Assembly: GCA_018398815.1 (NCBI GenBank)
Contig: JAFLJL010014684.1
Coordinates: 23,203 to 87,202, forward strand
Direction of reading: 5' to 3'
DNA from: Conus ventricosus
Lineage: Eukaryota; Mollusca; Gastropoda; Neogastropoda; Conidae
Length of the DNA: 64,000 bases
Part shown: positions 42,962 to 53,817 of the stretch, in pieces
How the letters are laid out: each line of letters opens with the position of its first letter
How positions within the stretch are numbered: the first letter of the stretch is position 1
Position numbers and translations under genes: made by a program
Notes under the pieces: generated by a model
What the model saw: only the letters and a program-made list of their open reading frames with translations
Told to the model about the DNA's origin: nothing
Database searches by the model: none

Positions 42962-44228
42962 ATGTCGCAAACATATGGTTCAATTCTTGGCCCGCATAGA
43001 AGACTGAAAGAACCCTTTGGCGTGAAGGAAATAAGCGGAATATTACTGTTCCAAATAATCCATCTACTATTGATGCGGATCAAATTCTTACTGTTAAATT
43101 TCCAGACCTAGGAGCGGATGAAGTGATTGTGCCAGGCTCTGCGCGGCTTACTTTCAAAATAGAACTCGCTTCAACAACAGACCCAAACAGGACAGTTGTA
43201 CAGAATCTGGGGCGGGCAATTGTTAAGAAAATTTCTATAAAACTTGAGGGGCAAGAAATATTTTCTTTACACAATGCAGACATATTTTAACCTATTCTGA
43301 TCTATGGCTAACCGGGAATGAAAGGGCTGACTTTGCGTTTCAAGGAATAGAAAATGAAGAAGCCCTAAAACATAGAATAGGTGCCGCAGATACTAAAGAC
43401 GGCAAAAAGTATGTAGCTGTAAATTTTGCGTATGGAAATCGCTTTTCCATTCCCTTAGATTTTGAGTTGTTAAAAGCGCATGCACCATACTTTCAAGGAG
43501 CATTAAAAGACAGATTGTCATATGAACTAACTTTTAATGAATACAAACGGGTTATCAAATCATCAGACACCGAAGCAAAGTACAGCATTTCTGACATCTC
43601 GTTAGAGTTTGACGTCGTTAGCAACCCTAATTTAGCAAGGCTGATTGAACAACAATATCAGTCAAAATTAGCAATATATTACGAAAGAGTGATTCATCAT
43701 ACAACATATCCTAGAAGCAGGGCAGACACTATATGGAATTTTAGTTTTAGCGTCTCAGCAAGATCGCTTAAAGGTATTTTATTGCTGTGTGAAGATGAAG
43801 AACCATTCAAAAGAGGAAGTGAAAAGTTTTTTAATCCAAAAATAACGAAAGTACAATGTTCGATTGAGGGCAGTCCTAACCAAATCTATGCTAGCGGGCT
43901 TAAACCTTATCAGCATTTTGATGAAATAAGAAAACTGTTTGGAGGTGGGAGGTGTAGAAATCCAACAGTTGACCTTGTGTCTAAAGATCTACACCTTCAC
44001 AGTGTAAGACTTGATGATTATTTAACAACAAAATACGGTTTATGGATTGACCTAAGGTCAACGGAGGATAATCAGATACATGGAAGCGGGAGAACTGTGA
44101 GAGACGTAATAAACATTCAAATTGATAAAGAAGAAGAAGCCGATAAACCACTTAATGTACATTTGTTTTTAATATATGATGCGCAGCTGAATATTGAAGA
44201 TAACAGACTAAAAGATATACAATACTAA
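42962..44228 (+). pseudogene. Hexon-like major capsid protein (element B; two frame breaks)
   Basis: A candidate double-jelly-roll major capsid protein that would build the icosahedral shell. The start MSQTYGSILGPHRRLKEPF directly follows TTTTATAAAA. The key blocks are VPNNPSTIDADQILTVKFPD, IVPGSARLTFKIELAST, DPNRTVVQNLGRAIVKKIS and FELLKAHAPYFQGALKDRLS. Later come LIEQQYQSKLAIYYERVIHH, FFNPKITKVQCSIEG, HFDEIRKLFGGG and TKYGLWIDLRSTED, with an end LFLIYDAQLNIED. These blocks recur in Polinton/adintovirus-like capsid proteins such as the C. elegans F54H12.2 type. About 420 codons. Breaks near 43030 and 43288 are single-base. It is divergent from the previous gene across 38 bp. Confidence 0.82.
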
Positions 44229-44251
44229 ATTATTTTTTATTTTAAAAAAGC

Positions 44252-44879
44252 ATGTCTGTTCAGGTTTATCCAAATGTTCCTACAGCGCCAGAGCCGCCAA
44301 AAGAAGGGATAGCCCCTGACATAAAAAACCTTCAGATTAACCAACATTACACAAATGCAACAAAAACTAGAGCAGGACCTTTCAAAATACAGCAAAACCA
44401 AACGAAGGTATTCTGCTGCCTTTAATGCTGTAACATATGTTAATACTGGAACATCAACTATAAGTGCTCTATCAGCAGGAACAAGTGTAGGCCTCTTAGC
44501 AACAGGCATAGGCGCACCCGCAGCTTTACCTCTAGGAGGTTTGTCTTTAGCTCTCGGTCTGTGTTCATTAGCTGTAAGTGCGGCCGGCAAAAAATTAAAA
44601 ACTAAACTCCAAAAGCCCACTGCTATGGTTCAACTAATAACAGCTAAACTTAGTTCGTTCAAACTGACAATAAATAAAGCACTAGTTGACTCAAACATCA
44701 CGGATGAAGAATTTAGTCGTTTACAGGCCGATTTTGATGACTATAAAAGACAAAAGTTTGATCTTCAAAGAAAGGCGAGGGCAAGTTTTTCTCAACAGCC
44801 AGACGCCGAGCAGATAAAAAAGGAATGCTTAAAAAAAGTAAACGAAACATTAAACTCTGTTCTAAACAGCTCACATTAA
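44252..44879 (+). pseudogene. Conserved Polinton protein with glycine/alanine-rich membrane-active core
   Basis: The start MSVQVYPNVPTAPEPPKEG follows TTTTAAAAAAGC. After a proline-rich leader and a helix (QQKLEQDLSKYSKTKRR), a long hydrophobic, small-residue region (ISALSAGTSVGLLATGIGAP then ALPLGGLSLALGLC) resembles a membrane-inserting hairpin. A charged helical tail follows (DEEFSRLQADFDDYKRQ). The layout suits a lytic or membrane-penetration protein of the virion, by analogy. One frame break lies near 44400; the rest (174 codons) is open. It sits directly downstream of the capsid gene and upstream of polymerase B. Confidence 0.65.
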
Positions 44880-45004
44880 CAACGCCAAAAGGTGTTTATA
44901 CTTTAGTTTATGAGTCCAAGCACAAAAAGACCGTTGATATTGATTCTGATTAAGAATTTTTTTTTAATTTAAATAAATATTTTGAGTTAGAAAAGAAACT
45001 CAAC

Positions 45005-48000
45005 ATGGATAAGATATATGAAGGACAAGACGAATTGTTTGAAGGAATGCTTGAGGGAGAGCGTTTATCAAGAGCACTGAATGATATTGATTTAGAAGTT
45101 ATTGATCCAGCAAGCGTACGGGCAAGCGTTGGTCATGCTATTTCTCAAGTTCCAAGTAAACTAACAATAGACCCGCCAGTTAAAGTAATGTTAGCAGTTT
45201 TAATCGACTATGTAACAATAAATGAAGAAAATCTAGAAGTCTGGGTCTCAACTAAACAGCAACTATTCTTTCTCATAATGACTTAACACCTGGTTGGGCA
45301 GACGAACTGCTTACACAGTTTGATGTGGCCGCTGAAGAAGCCAAAATGAGAGGCTCTGGTTGGTCAGAGGGTGAAGTCTTAGAGATCAGATTAAAACAGT
45401 CTAAGTATGCGCCGATTGTTGGCAGGTCTTACATTCCACTACCTCCAGCATTAGTTGCAAAAAGAGCAGTTTTAAACATAAAGAATACAGACAACAAATG
45501 TTTCATGTGGTGTGTTCTCGCAAGGCTGCATTATATCCGCAAAAACGCAGAGAGAGTGTCTAACTATCACCCTTACATCAATGATCTTAACTTTAGTGGG
45601 GTGTCCTTTCCTGTTAGTGTAGACCAAATTGATCAGTTTGAAGAACAAAACAAACCAATAACTGTCAATATCTACACATGGGATGAGGAAACAAATCTAC
45701 AACCGATTAAAGTGTCCAAGAACAGTCCAACGATTGGCGAGCCAGACAAAAGCCATGTTGACTTACTGCTGATGCTTTCACCAGCGGGGCTACCGCATTA
45801 CACATTGATACGCACGATGAGTAGACTAATGAAGCATACTTCAAAAGATCATGGCAAACAAGAATTCTGCAGAAAATGTTTAACAAGAATTCCATCCGCT
45901 CAAGCCGCGCTTGAACATATAAAACATTGTAAAAGTTCTGTAGACTGTAATACAGAACTAATTACGCCCCCACCAGGATCTAAAGTTAGTTTTAAGAACT
46001 GGAAACGGATGCAAAATTCTCCATACGTAGTTTACGCAGACTTCGAGTCGCTTATTGTTCCTTATGAAGGCCCAACGCCACAGAAACTCCCGAAAACAGC
46101 CTTTGTGAGTAATCATCAGATCTGTTCATTTGCTTTTGTTATTGTCAGGTCGGATGGCGCCCATTCGAAACCAGAATTGTATAGAGGGCCAGATGCTGCA
46201 GAATACTTCTTAAAACGCATGCAGCAAGTGCGTAACGCCTGTTCTAATAATCTGAATTTATCTGAAATCATGATGACGCCTGAAGACCAACAACAGTATG
46301 CCTCAGCCACACATTGTTGGATTTGCGGTTTAGGCCTCTCATCAGACGCAGCCAATCCGACAGTAAGAGACCATGATCACATTAGTGGAAAGTTCAGAGG
46401 AGCAGCACATAGTAAATGCAATATTCAACTAAAGGTTGAACCAAAGATATGGAAGCTTCCCATCTTCTTTCATAACTTGCGAGGTTACGATGCCTTCAGG
46501 GTGTCATGCATTGCACAGTCATCAGAAAAGTACATGTGTTTCACTTTAAATAACATGTCTTTTTATGACTCTATGCAACACATGATGGGATCATTAGAGT
46601 CACTGGCTATGTCCTTAAAGTCCTGCCCAATAACAGAAGAATATTTTGACCCAACTCTCGTTAGAAAGGGCGTTTACCCTTATGAGTACATGAACAGTTG
46701 GGAAAGGTTTGACGAAGATACACTTCCGCCTAAAGGCGCGTTCTTTTCTAGTCTTAGAGGAAAGGGGGTCAGCGACTCCGATTACCAACATGCTCAAGAT
46801 GCGTGGCAGAAGTTAGGTTGTAAAACGATGGGAGACTATCATGACTCATACTTGATGGCGATGTATGTTTGTTGGCGGACGTCTTTGAAAATTATAGAAA
46901 GACCTGCATGAAACATTATAGCCTAGATCCTGCTCATTACATTTCTGCGCCCGGGATGAGTTGGGATGCTTTCTTAAAGTTTACTGGAGAAAAGATTGAT
47001 TTATTGTCTGACCTGCCAATGATTCAGATGATTGAAAACGGATTGCGTGGAGGAATTAGTATGGCGTCGCACCATTACTGTAAAGCAAACAACAAATACT
47101 TGGACGACTATGATCCGAGTAAAAGGTCTAATATCTTATGTATTTAGATGCAAACAATCTGTATGGTTGGGCAATGGCGCAATCACTTCCATTACGCAAC
47201 TTTAAAATGTACACAGAAGACAATCCAAAAAATATTCAAAAGGCATTAAAGTGGCTGGGCAGTTTGGCGCCTGATCAACAGCGTGGATACATTCTAGAAG
47301 TTGACTTAGAATATCCTCATGAACTCCATGACCTACATAATGACTACCCATTAGCAGCAGAAAGTCTAAAGACGAATCCAAGAGAGCCGCCTAAACTTGT
47401 GCCTAATCTTCGGGGCAAAAAAAATTATGTCTGTCATTACAGACTTCTACAATTTTATTTAAGACATGGGTTGAAGTTGACAGCAGTTCATCGCATAATT
47501 GCTTTTGATCAAGAACAGTTCATGAAACCATACATCATGAAGACACTGATCTCAGAACTAAATCCACAGATGCTTCAGAAAAAGACTTTTTCAAGTTGAT
47601 GAACAACAGCTGTTTTGGAAAGACTATGGAGAATCCGCACAAGCGCAAAGATGTCAGATTAGTCACCAAAGAGAACGAAGCAATTAAGCTGACTTCAAAA
47701 CCTAATTATCAGGACTTTAGAAGATTTCATGATCAGCTTTTTGGTATAATGATGAAAAAAAAGAAAGTCAAATTGGACAAACCTGTATTTATCGGGTTTA
47801 CTGTTTTAGAATTATCAAAGCTTTTGATGTTAGAATTTCTTTATGACTACTTTAAACCCCTGTATCCCGAGTCCAGAGTGCTTTACACATATACAGATAG
47901 TTTTGTTATAGATATCCCTACTGAAGACATCTATAAAGACATGGAATAGAAGTAGCTAAAGGGCATGCAGGATGGTACGACACGTCCGATTACCCTAAAG

Positions 48001-48371
48001 ATTCGCCTTTACATTCAATTACTAATAAGAAGGTTTTAGGAAAGATGAAAGATGAATTATCTGGAAAGGTGATTAAGGAGTTTATTGGTTTAAGGTCGAA
48101 AATGTACAGTATTTCGAGCCAGGAGAAAATCATTAAGAAAGCAAAGGGAATATCTCGCAGTGTTGTGCAGTCAAACATATCACATGACAACTACAAAGAA
48201 GCATTGTTTGGCAATAAGACTTTTCATCATGACAACGTAAAACTACGATCTAATCTACATGAGATCAACACAACGGTTGTAACAAAGAAGTCATTAGATA
48301 GAACAAACACAAAACGGGTGTTTGTTAATCCAGAGTTTTCATATGCAATCGGGCACTGGAGGACCGCATAA
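45005..48371 (+). pseudogene. Protein-primed family B DNA polymerase (element B)
   Basis: Replicates the element from protein-linked ends. N-terminal domain: GRSYIPLPPALVAKRAV (near 45420), NTDNKCFMWCVLARLH, then a C2HC zinc finger (CRKCLTRIPSAQAALEHIKHC near 45870-45930). Exonuclease motifs: VYADFES (near 46030), FFHNLRGYDAF (near 46480) and YHDSYLM (near 46840). A CWICG plus RDHDHISGKFRGAAH zinc/HNH-like insert lies near 46320-46400, standard for Polinton polymerases. Polymerase motifs: DANNLYGWAM (A, 47147), NNSCFGKTMENP (B, 47600) and YTYTDSF (C, 47890; YxDTDS type with the catalytic Asp present). About 1,120 codons. Frame breaks near 45265, 46865, 47140, 47590 and 47945 are all small, so recent activity is possible. 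Confidence 0.9.
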
Positions 48372-48674
48372 ACAGGGGGGTTTATATTTTTCATCAACTT
48401 TTATTATAAGATCAATCATAGCTTCATCCAATTCATTTAAATCTTTTCTCATGTTTGCTTGATGCGCTCGAATTTTTTTTATTATTTCAAGATATTCTTT
48501 TTCCCAATTTGGGGGTTTGAGTTGTAGGTGATCTGGATGATTTAGCATGCATTGATTAATCCCCGAAAATGTTTCCTTAATAGCATTACACGCATGAAAT
48601 GATTCCTGTATCATTTTCAAGGTCCCTTCCTTTACCATTCTTGTTTCGTTCTGCACTTCCTTCTGAGCTTCCAT
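48339..48674 (-). CDS. 111-residue small protein with C-terminal Cys cluster (element B)
   Basis: An intact ORF from MEAQKEVQNETRMVKEGTLK to CLCGPPVPDCI. It is helical and charged, with three Cys near the end. The start follows GAGTTTAAA. Its 3' end overlaps the end of polymerase B by 33 nt tail to tail; that overlap is the same in element A. The family is unknown to me; a DNA- or polymerase-associated role would be guesswork. Confidence 0.65.
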   Translation of the reverse strand: MEAQKEVQNETRMVKEGTLKMIQESFHACNAIKETFSGINQCMLNHPDHLQLKPPNWEKEYLEIIKKIRAHQANMRKDLNELDEAMIDLIIKVDEKYKPPCLCGPPVPDCI

Positions 48675-48704
48675 TTTAAACTCAAATATATTTACGTAAA
48701 TTAA

Positions 48705-49659
48705 TTAAAGCGGAACTGTGTCTGGTGGGATTATCTGCAGTTCTTCCTTCACAAAAGATCTTTGAGGAGCTGGCTGTTTTGCTGTGTCAGTTTCTCGTAA
48801 ATAATACACGGGCGGATTCATCTTTACAATTCTTTTTATTTCATATGGATCAACACTCCAAACTGGATCTGTTGCCCTAATGCGAGTGTCCCCTTCTGCT
48901 TTCCTCCCCCGGTAAATAAAGGTACCTTACTTTAACCAAATGGTAATAGTTTGCCGGATGATTACTCTCCTTCAACAGCATTATTGTTGTTTTTCTTGTG
49001 ATTGCTTGTACTGTTTTTAGGCCTTTAAATTCGTTCATTTTCATTGCGCGCAAAACAGAGGGCAAGTCCTTCTAACCATGTCTGTTTGTGAGTCTTGTCA
49101 ATCGACTCTCTGTGATCTGGTAAGAATAAAGTCTTTCAATAACTGTTTGTTAAAGTTGTCAACTAAAGCCTGTGATCTGTGAACTCCTGGGATGCCCTCT
49201 TCTAATGGTAACTCTATGTTTCAAACAAGAATGATTCACTCGGCCCTATTAAAGTGCTTTTCATCACAACTTAATCATGCGAGGGTAAGTTTAGCGGGCC
49301 TCGTTGATATCAGTTGTATAGCGACAGCAACAGCTAACACTCCTTTTGTGTTATGGCTCCGCCTCTTTGTATCTTGAAGCCATGTCCAAAGAACAGTAGT
49401 GCGTACTTAAATTCTTTTTCGACTAATCGTATCAAGGGGTAAATATAGAAGATCCAGTTGATGGGTGGCGTTTGGAGTTTGTTCACAAAGTGCGTCTCTG
49501 TATCGTCTAGGTGCAAGGTAAATAAATTTGCCACATCGCTTGTTTTAGATAACCATTCCTTTGCTGTTGTTCACTGACTCCCTGCCGCTTGGCTTAGCTT
49601 TATGTATTGCTGGGATACCCTCGCAATATCCTTTTGGGCGAATACTAGATTTTGTTCAT
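48705..49659 (-). pseudogene. Integrase (element B copy, noisy)
   Basis: Collinear with 28638-29587. Readable pieces are the start MNKI, the ATGA overlap with the upstream gene, AKEWLSK-like, the loss of a clear QMD motif through indels, and the C-terminal LVKVRYLYLPGEE. Many single-base indels over 49.0-49.9 kb break it. The element A copy is the better reference. Confidence 0.75.
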
Positions 49660-50081
49660 TTTTTATTCGCCAATATTATGTGCAACAAAATACACGTCGT
49701 TCAGACCACGACAATAAACCCGATTTCTTGCATCTTTTGTTTTTCTCATGGATGATATAAAGTCCTGAATTTTGGTGGGGGCAATCTCAATCGGTTTGCC
49801 TGTTACCAAGATAATATTGTTTTAATTGCTTATCAACCATCTTTAAATGTGTTAAGCTGCATGCCCCCTGTTTTTTCAGTTTTGTTATTATTAAATCTAA
49901 CTGTTCAATTCTCTGCTTTTTTCCCATAGCTCTTGTGCTGCACTAATTGCTCCACAGCTTTGTTATGTCTTTTTCTCTCACACCGTCGTCCCGCAGTTTT
50001 TCTAAATGCGTAATTACATCCGCAAAAACAGCGCATTCACCACATACAGCGCCGCCTATCATCAGTACGAGTGAAAGCCAT
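49656..50081 (-). pseudogene. Small hydrophobic-end Polinton protein (element B copy, noisy)
   Basis: The counterpart of 29584-29997. ATG 50081 follows TTTATATAAA. The N-terminal hydrophobic segment and the HKAVEQL-like helix are recognisable, with frame breaks in the middle. Confidence 0.6.
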
Positions 50082-50104
50082 TTTATATAAATGTATTTTT
50101 TTTT

Positions 50105-50331
50105 AACATATTATATTCTCTGAAATTTTATTCTTCCTTTGCTTAATAAAAATCTTTCGTACAAACGAAGCTGCAATGATAGCAATTAGCTTTGCAGAAT
50201 CCTCAAAGTCTAGGTTGCCGATATGCTGGCTTTATTTTTAACAGCTTTTACCAAGCATTGAGTATCCTACACTTAGACCTCCAATAACGGCAGAATGGTA
50301 TACAAGGTTGCACAGTTTTTTCAGTGCTCAG
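50105..50331 (-). pseudogene. 76-residue membrane-type protein (element B copy, start codon lost)
   Basis: The counterpart of 30020-30250. The start reads CTG instead of ATG (50329-50331), and internal single-base losses break the frame. Otherwise it is collinear. Confidence 0.6.
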
Positions 50332-50364
50332 TTTAAAAATAAAATAATATAATTAATAAAAACC

Positions 50365-51342
50365 ATGAACCACGAATGATCTACTACAGCTACAGGGCGC
50401 CTAAACCTTCTGAACTATGAATAACCAAGTTGATGACCAAGCTATTATGCCCAAAATATGAGAGGCTGTAGCTTTGGCAGCATGTGGGAAAACAAAACAG
50501 GTCCTTCCTCCCTCGGAACTGAATTCAGCATAGCACAAATTCAACAGATGTCCGCCGCAAATAACATTTTTAAAGTAATCATAACATTGAAAGCGCATTT
50601 GGGGTCGAAATGGAGAAAAGTGTGGCAAACGGTTCTTAGTTTGTACACTAAACTAGTCAGTAGATTTTGCTTCCCATTGATTCTGAACAAGATTCTTACT
50701 ATGATTTAACGCAAGATCCAGTGTTTTAACAAAGTCTTTAGAGTCTCTAACTGTGATTTATATTACAGATTTGAACATTGTTATTCGCGTTAAATCAGGA
50801 TTAATTACTTTTACATCATATACAATTTTGTTCCTTCTAAATGAACCACTGGAAAATCATCAGAACCAGAATCAGGAAACATTGATCAGGTGGAAAAGTA
50901 ACCAAGCCAGAAAATCAGCAGAAACAGAAAACACTGAACCAGGTGGGGGCCAGTGAAAAGCAACCACATTCCTGTCTGTTAAAGCAGGAAAAAATTAGCA
51001 GAGTGGAACAGACAAAAAAATATTAATGTTACAGAATATAACTCCATCATGAAAACATAACACCGCCAACGCTAGAACAATTGATTCAATGCCAGCTAAA
51101 AAACGCCATGCGATTCAAGGGCCCCAACGTCTTCTGGAATATTGAAACTTAAAAACTGTTGCCATTTTTGGCCGCCCTTGCGCTGCTTGGGGGTTGGTAT
51201 TAACGGTTATAAAATATATAAACCAATGGCGACAAAAAACAAAGAAGGTTTAAAACAACCGAACCCCTAAATACAGAAAAAGACAACAGCACGCCAAACC
51301 GTCAATAACAAAGCATCAATTGATCCTTTATATGCATTATAA
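50365..51342 (+). pseudogene. 323-residue conserved protein (element B copy, noisy)
   Basis: The counterpart of 30287-31258, with 15 or more small indels. The segments LAACGKTK, GTEFSIAQIQQMS, TVLSLYTKLVSRF and AEWNRQK remain recognisable. The linker shows the same repetitive Gln/Asn words. Confidence 0.7.
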
Positions 51343-51385
51343 TATTTGAAGAACTTAATTTAAATTTTTTTAATAAAAATTAATC

Positions 51386-51615
51386 ATGGCGTATATAAAA
51401 GATAAAGTCAATAAATAAAGACTGGATCTATTAAAAGGCATTTCCATAGACCAGAATTGGTAATCAAGCGGTTTGCGTAGGAGTAAGAACGTTCATTAAG
51501 ATCTATCGACCGATTTCACACAAAGGGCGTTAGCAAGAACATCCTCTACGATGCCCGCGTTTTTTTGAGGCGTGTGTTACTATATTAGACATTTACTATT
51601 AAGATAAAAACATAG
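51386..51615 (+). pseudogene. 77-residue Cys-cluster protein (element B copy, noisy)
   Basis: The counterpart of 31303-31536, broken by several indels. The upstream AT-rich start context is retained. Confidence 0.55.
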
Positions 51616-51639
51616 ATTGTATTTTTTTGATATATAGAT

Positions 51640-51845
51640 TATAAGATAACTTAAATAAGAACTTGGTTGTACTTAGAGGATGGTCTTAGTTTATGATCTT
51701 GAGGTAACTTAATTATAACTTAATCAAGAACTTATTAAGAACTTGAAGTATTAATTAAAAACGTAATTAGAAACTTAATTAAACGTGGGTGACTTGAAGT
51801 GACTAGAGTGACGTAAGTTAAGAACTTAAAAGTGACGTTAAGTGT
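51640..51845 (+). repeat. AT-rich tandem words after the last rightward gene (element B)
   Basis: AAGAACTT, ACTTAATTAA and GTGACTTG words, related to 31560-31750. 51845-51950 is a G-rich stretch with GTGGGGTGGGG repeats; no gene is seen there. Confidence 0.65.
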
Positions 51846-51969
51846 GTGCTTTGCGTGGGTGGGGTGGGGGGAGAGGAGTGGTTCATTGCGTGGGGTGGGG
51901 GTGGGGGAGGAGGTTCATGCGTGGGGTGGGGTTGGGCACATCTGTCCCAGTACGAGCACCACTACAACC

Positions 51970-52265
51970 TGTTAGACTCATGCTGCTAAAATAGACGTTC
52001 ACACATAAACGCTATTTTAGAGTAGGCAGTCAGCAAGGCTAATTTTACTGCATCCCTCTTGCTGCTAAATATAGCCTTCATGTAAATTACGGCTATTTAT
52101 AGCACAAGGCGACTCGCCAACAGTCCTCTTGCTGCTAAAAAAAAGCCGTTCATGTATAATCGGCTATTTATAGCAAGGCTAACTTCAACCACAGTCCCTC
52201 TTGCCTGCTAAAAATACCGTTCATGTATATAACCGCTACTTTATAGCAAGCTAACTTCACCACAG
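51970..52265 (+). repeat. Tandem repeat of about 75-85 bp with hairpin (element B)
   Basis: Four imperfect units, each with CCTCTTGCTGCTAAA, GCCGTTCATGTATAATCGGC or a variant, TATTTATAGCAAGGCTAAC and CACAGTC. Each unit contains an inverted repeat (GCCG...CGGC, and TGCTAAAA against TTTATAGCA). It replaces the 111-bp array of element A at the same map position. Confidence 0.8.
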
Positions 52266-52649
52266 ACACCTCCCGCAACAAAGCGTTTCATTATACTTCC
52301 TTCTCACAACCAAAAAAGTTTATAAAACCACACCCCTCCTCTTTTCTCATCCGGCTTGGGAATCGCCATAATGTACACCCGTCATGTATTATTGAGCATT
52401 TTATATGGAGATAGTGCTGGCTACACACTACTTCCTCCCATACTGGTAAGATGTCTAAGGTCTGCCGAGCCCTATCTAGTTTTGGCCCAAGAACATTCAA
52501 AAATCCCATTCAGTTGCATAAGGCACACTTTAAGGCAGATAGAACTTTAAATTAGAAAAGAAAAAAAAAAAAAAGTAAATACACATCTTAATACACAGAT
52601 CAGCTGCCTGACAATGAACACTGAATCTGTAGTTCACAAGCAATCAAGT

Positions 52650-53087
52650 CTGATACAAACTGGGAACATTTTACTTGGGAGGAACAGCAAAAATGTTTCA
52701 AATATAAGTTTTTTAGCATACGAATCAGCCGTGTTTACCTTCGCCTTAAGAAATGAACGCCATGTTTTTTAAACATGGCTTTAGCTGTCTCAAGCCAGCT
52801 CCCAACAATCAACGCGTGATGGATTGTTTTGCTTCGGCCGACTTTCAACAAAGCAGCGCCATTTTTAGATAAGGAACCATCTCATCGATAGCCAAACACG
52901 TATTAAAACTGGCTGTATCTTTGTCAACAATATGCCTTCAACGTTTTCATTTCTTAAGCCAACAAACCTTTAAGATACACAATTCTGTTCTTCGGTAAAC
53001 CGGTTATTAGAATAACACACCCACAGCACAGTAAACCGTCTGCTCGTCCAGCAGTCAGTGGAAGAATGTGTGGGTTAACCTAGTCAT
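52650..53087 (-). pseudogene. Candidate conserved gene near the right end (element B copy)
   Basis: DNA block matching 32640-33061 of element A with few substitutions and a handful of indels. The same amino-acid blocks (KNRIVYLKGLL, IDEMVPYL, TIHHALIVGSWLETAKA) can be read in shifting frames. The start is uncertain. Confidence 0.5.
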
Positions 53088-53342
53088 GTGAGCGCCCGTA
53101 AGCCTACGCTTAATTGTAACCCCCTCGCTGATTGGCCGGGCTGTAAACAGCGCCATCACGCGGCAGTGTTGACGTGGCAGAGCAGGTTCTAGAAGGCTGA
53201 TGTAATATGTTGTAATCGGGCAGGCTGGGCGGAGGAGTGGGGTGAAGAGGAGGGGAAGAAGAGGGGGTAGGGAGGAGGTGCGGCAGTATTGATTTTTTGG
53301 CCTCACAGTTTGTCAGCGGGTCGCTCAGCACTGCTAACTTAA

Positions 53343-53435
53343 AACGCAGACACTATTTATTATAGATAACTGTACAGCAGAAAGAAACACTTTTGTCAAA
53401 ACTGGCTTTCAGCGGAAAACATGCAGAGAACTAAT
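53343..53435 (+). pseudogene. Internal ATPase gene fragment in the right arm of element B
   Basis: About 93 bp read TLFIIDNCTAER and then KTGFQRKT. This matches the Walker B region of the left-end ATPase gene (minus strand, near 38570-38665) in inverted orientation. It is too short to be functional. It looks like a remnant of a longer terminal inverted repeat or of end-to-end copying. Confidence 0.75.
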
Positions 53436-53440
53436 AAATA

Positions 53441-53473
<33 letters not shown>

Positions 53474-53702
53474 CGTATTTTGTGAAACGCAGAACACGTA
53501 TGTCTATGGCTCCGAGACTAGTCTCTCCTCCGTGTCTAAATGAAAATAATATTATTTAAAACCGCAAGCAATCCTTCGCACGGTGCTCTGAGGGCAACTT
53601 GACCTTAACGGGCTTTGGCTGCGCCTCTCTCTCTGCTGACAACCCCACGCGTAATTAACACACCGTTTAATCGGTAAGTAATCGGATAGCCTAGTGCACC
53701 AC
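53441..53702 (+). other. Short GT run and unassigned right-arm sequence
   Basis: (GT)n at 53441-53468, then 230 bp without recognisable coding or repeats before the conserved subterminal direct repeat (53717-53790). Confidence 0.6.
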
Positions 53703-53817
53703 CCTTTGTATATGGGGCGCGTTCAGCCACGGCTGCTTTTCCCCTACGTTACTCTATGGGGCGTGTTCAGCCACAGCTACTTTCCCTACGTTTTTAGTTA
53801 TTGAAGTGTTACTTGTC

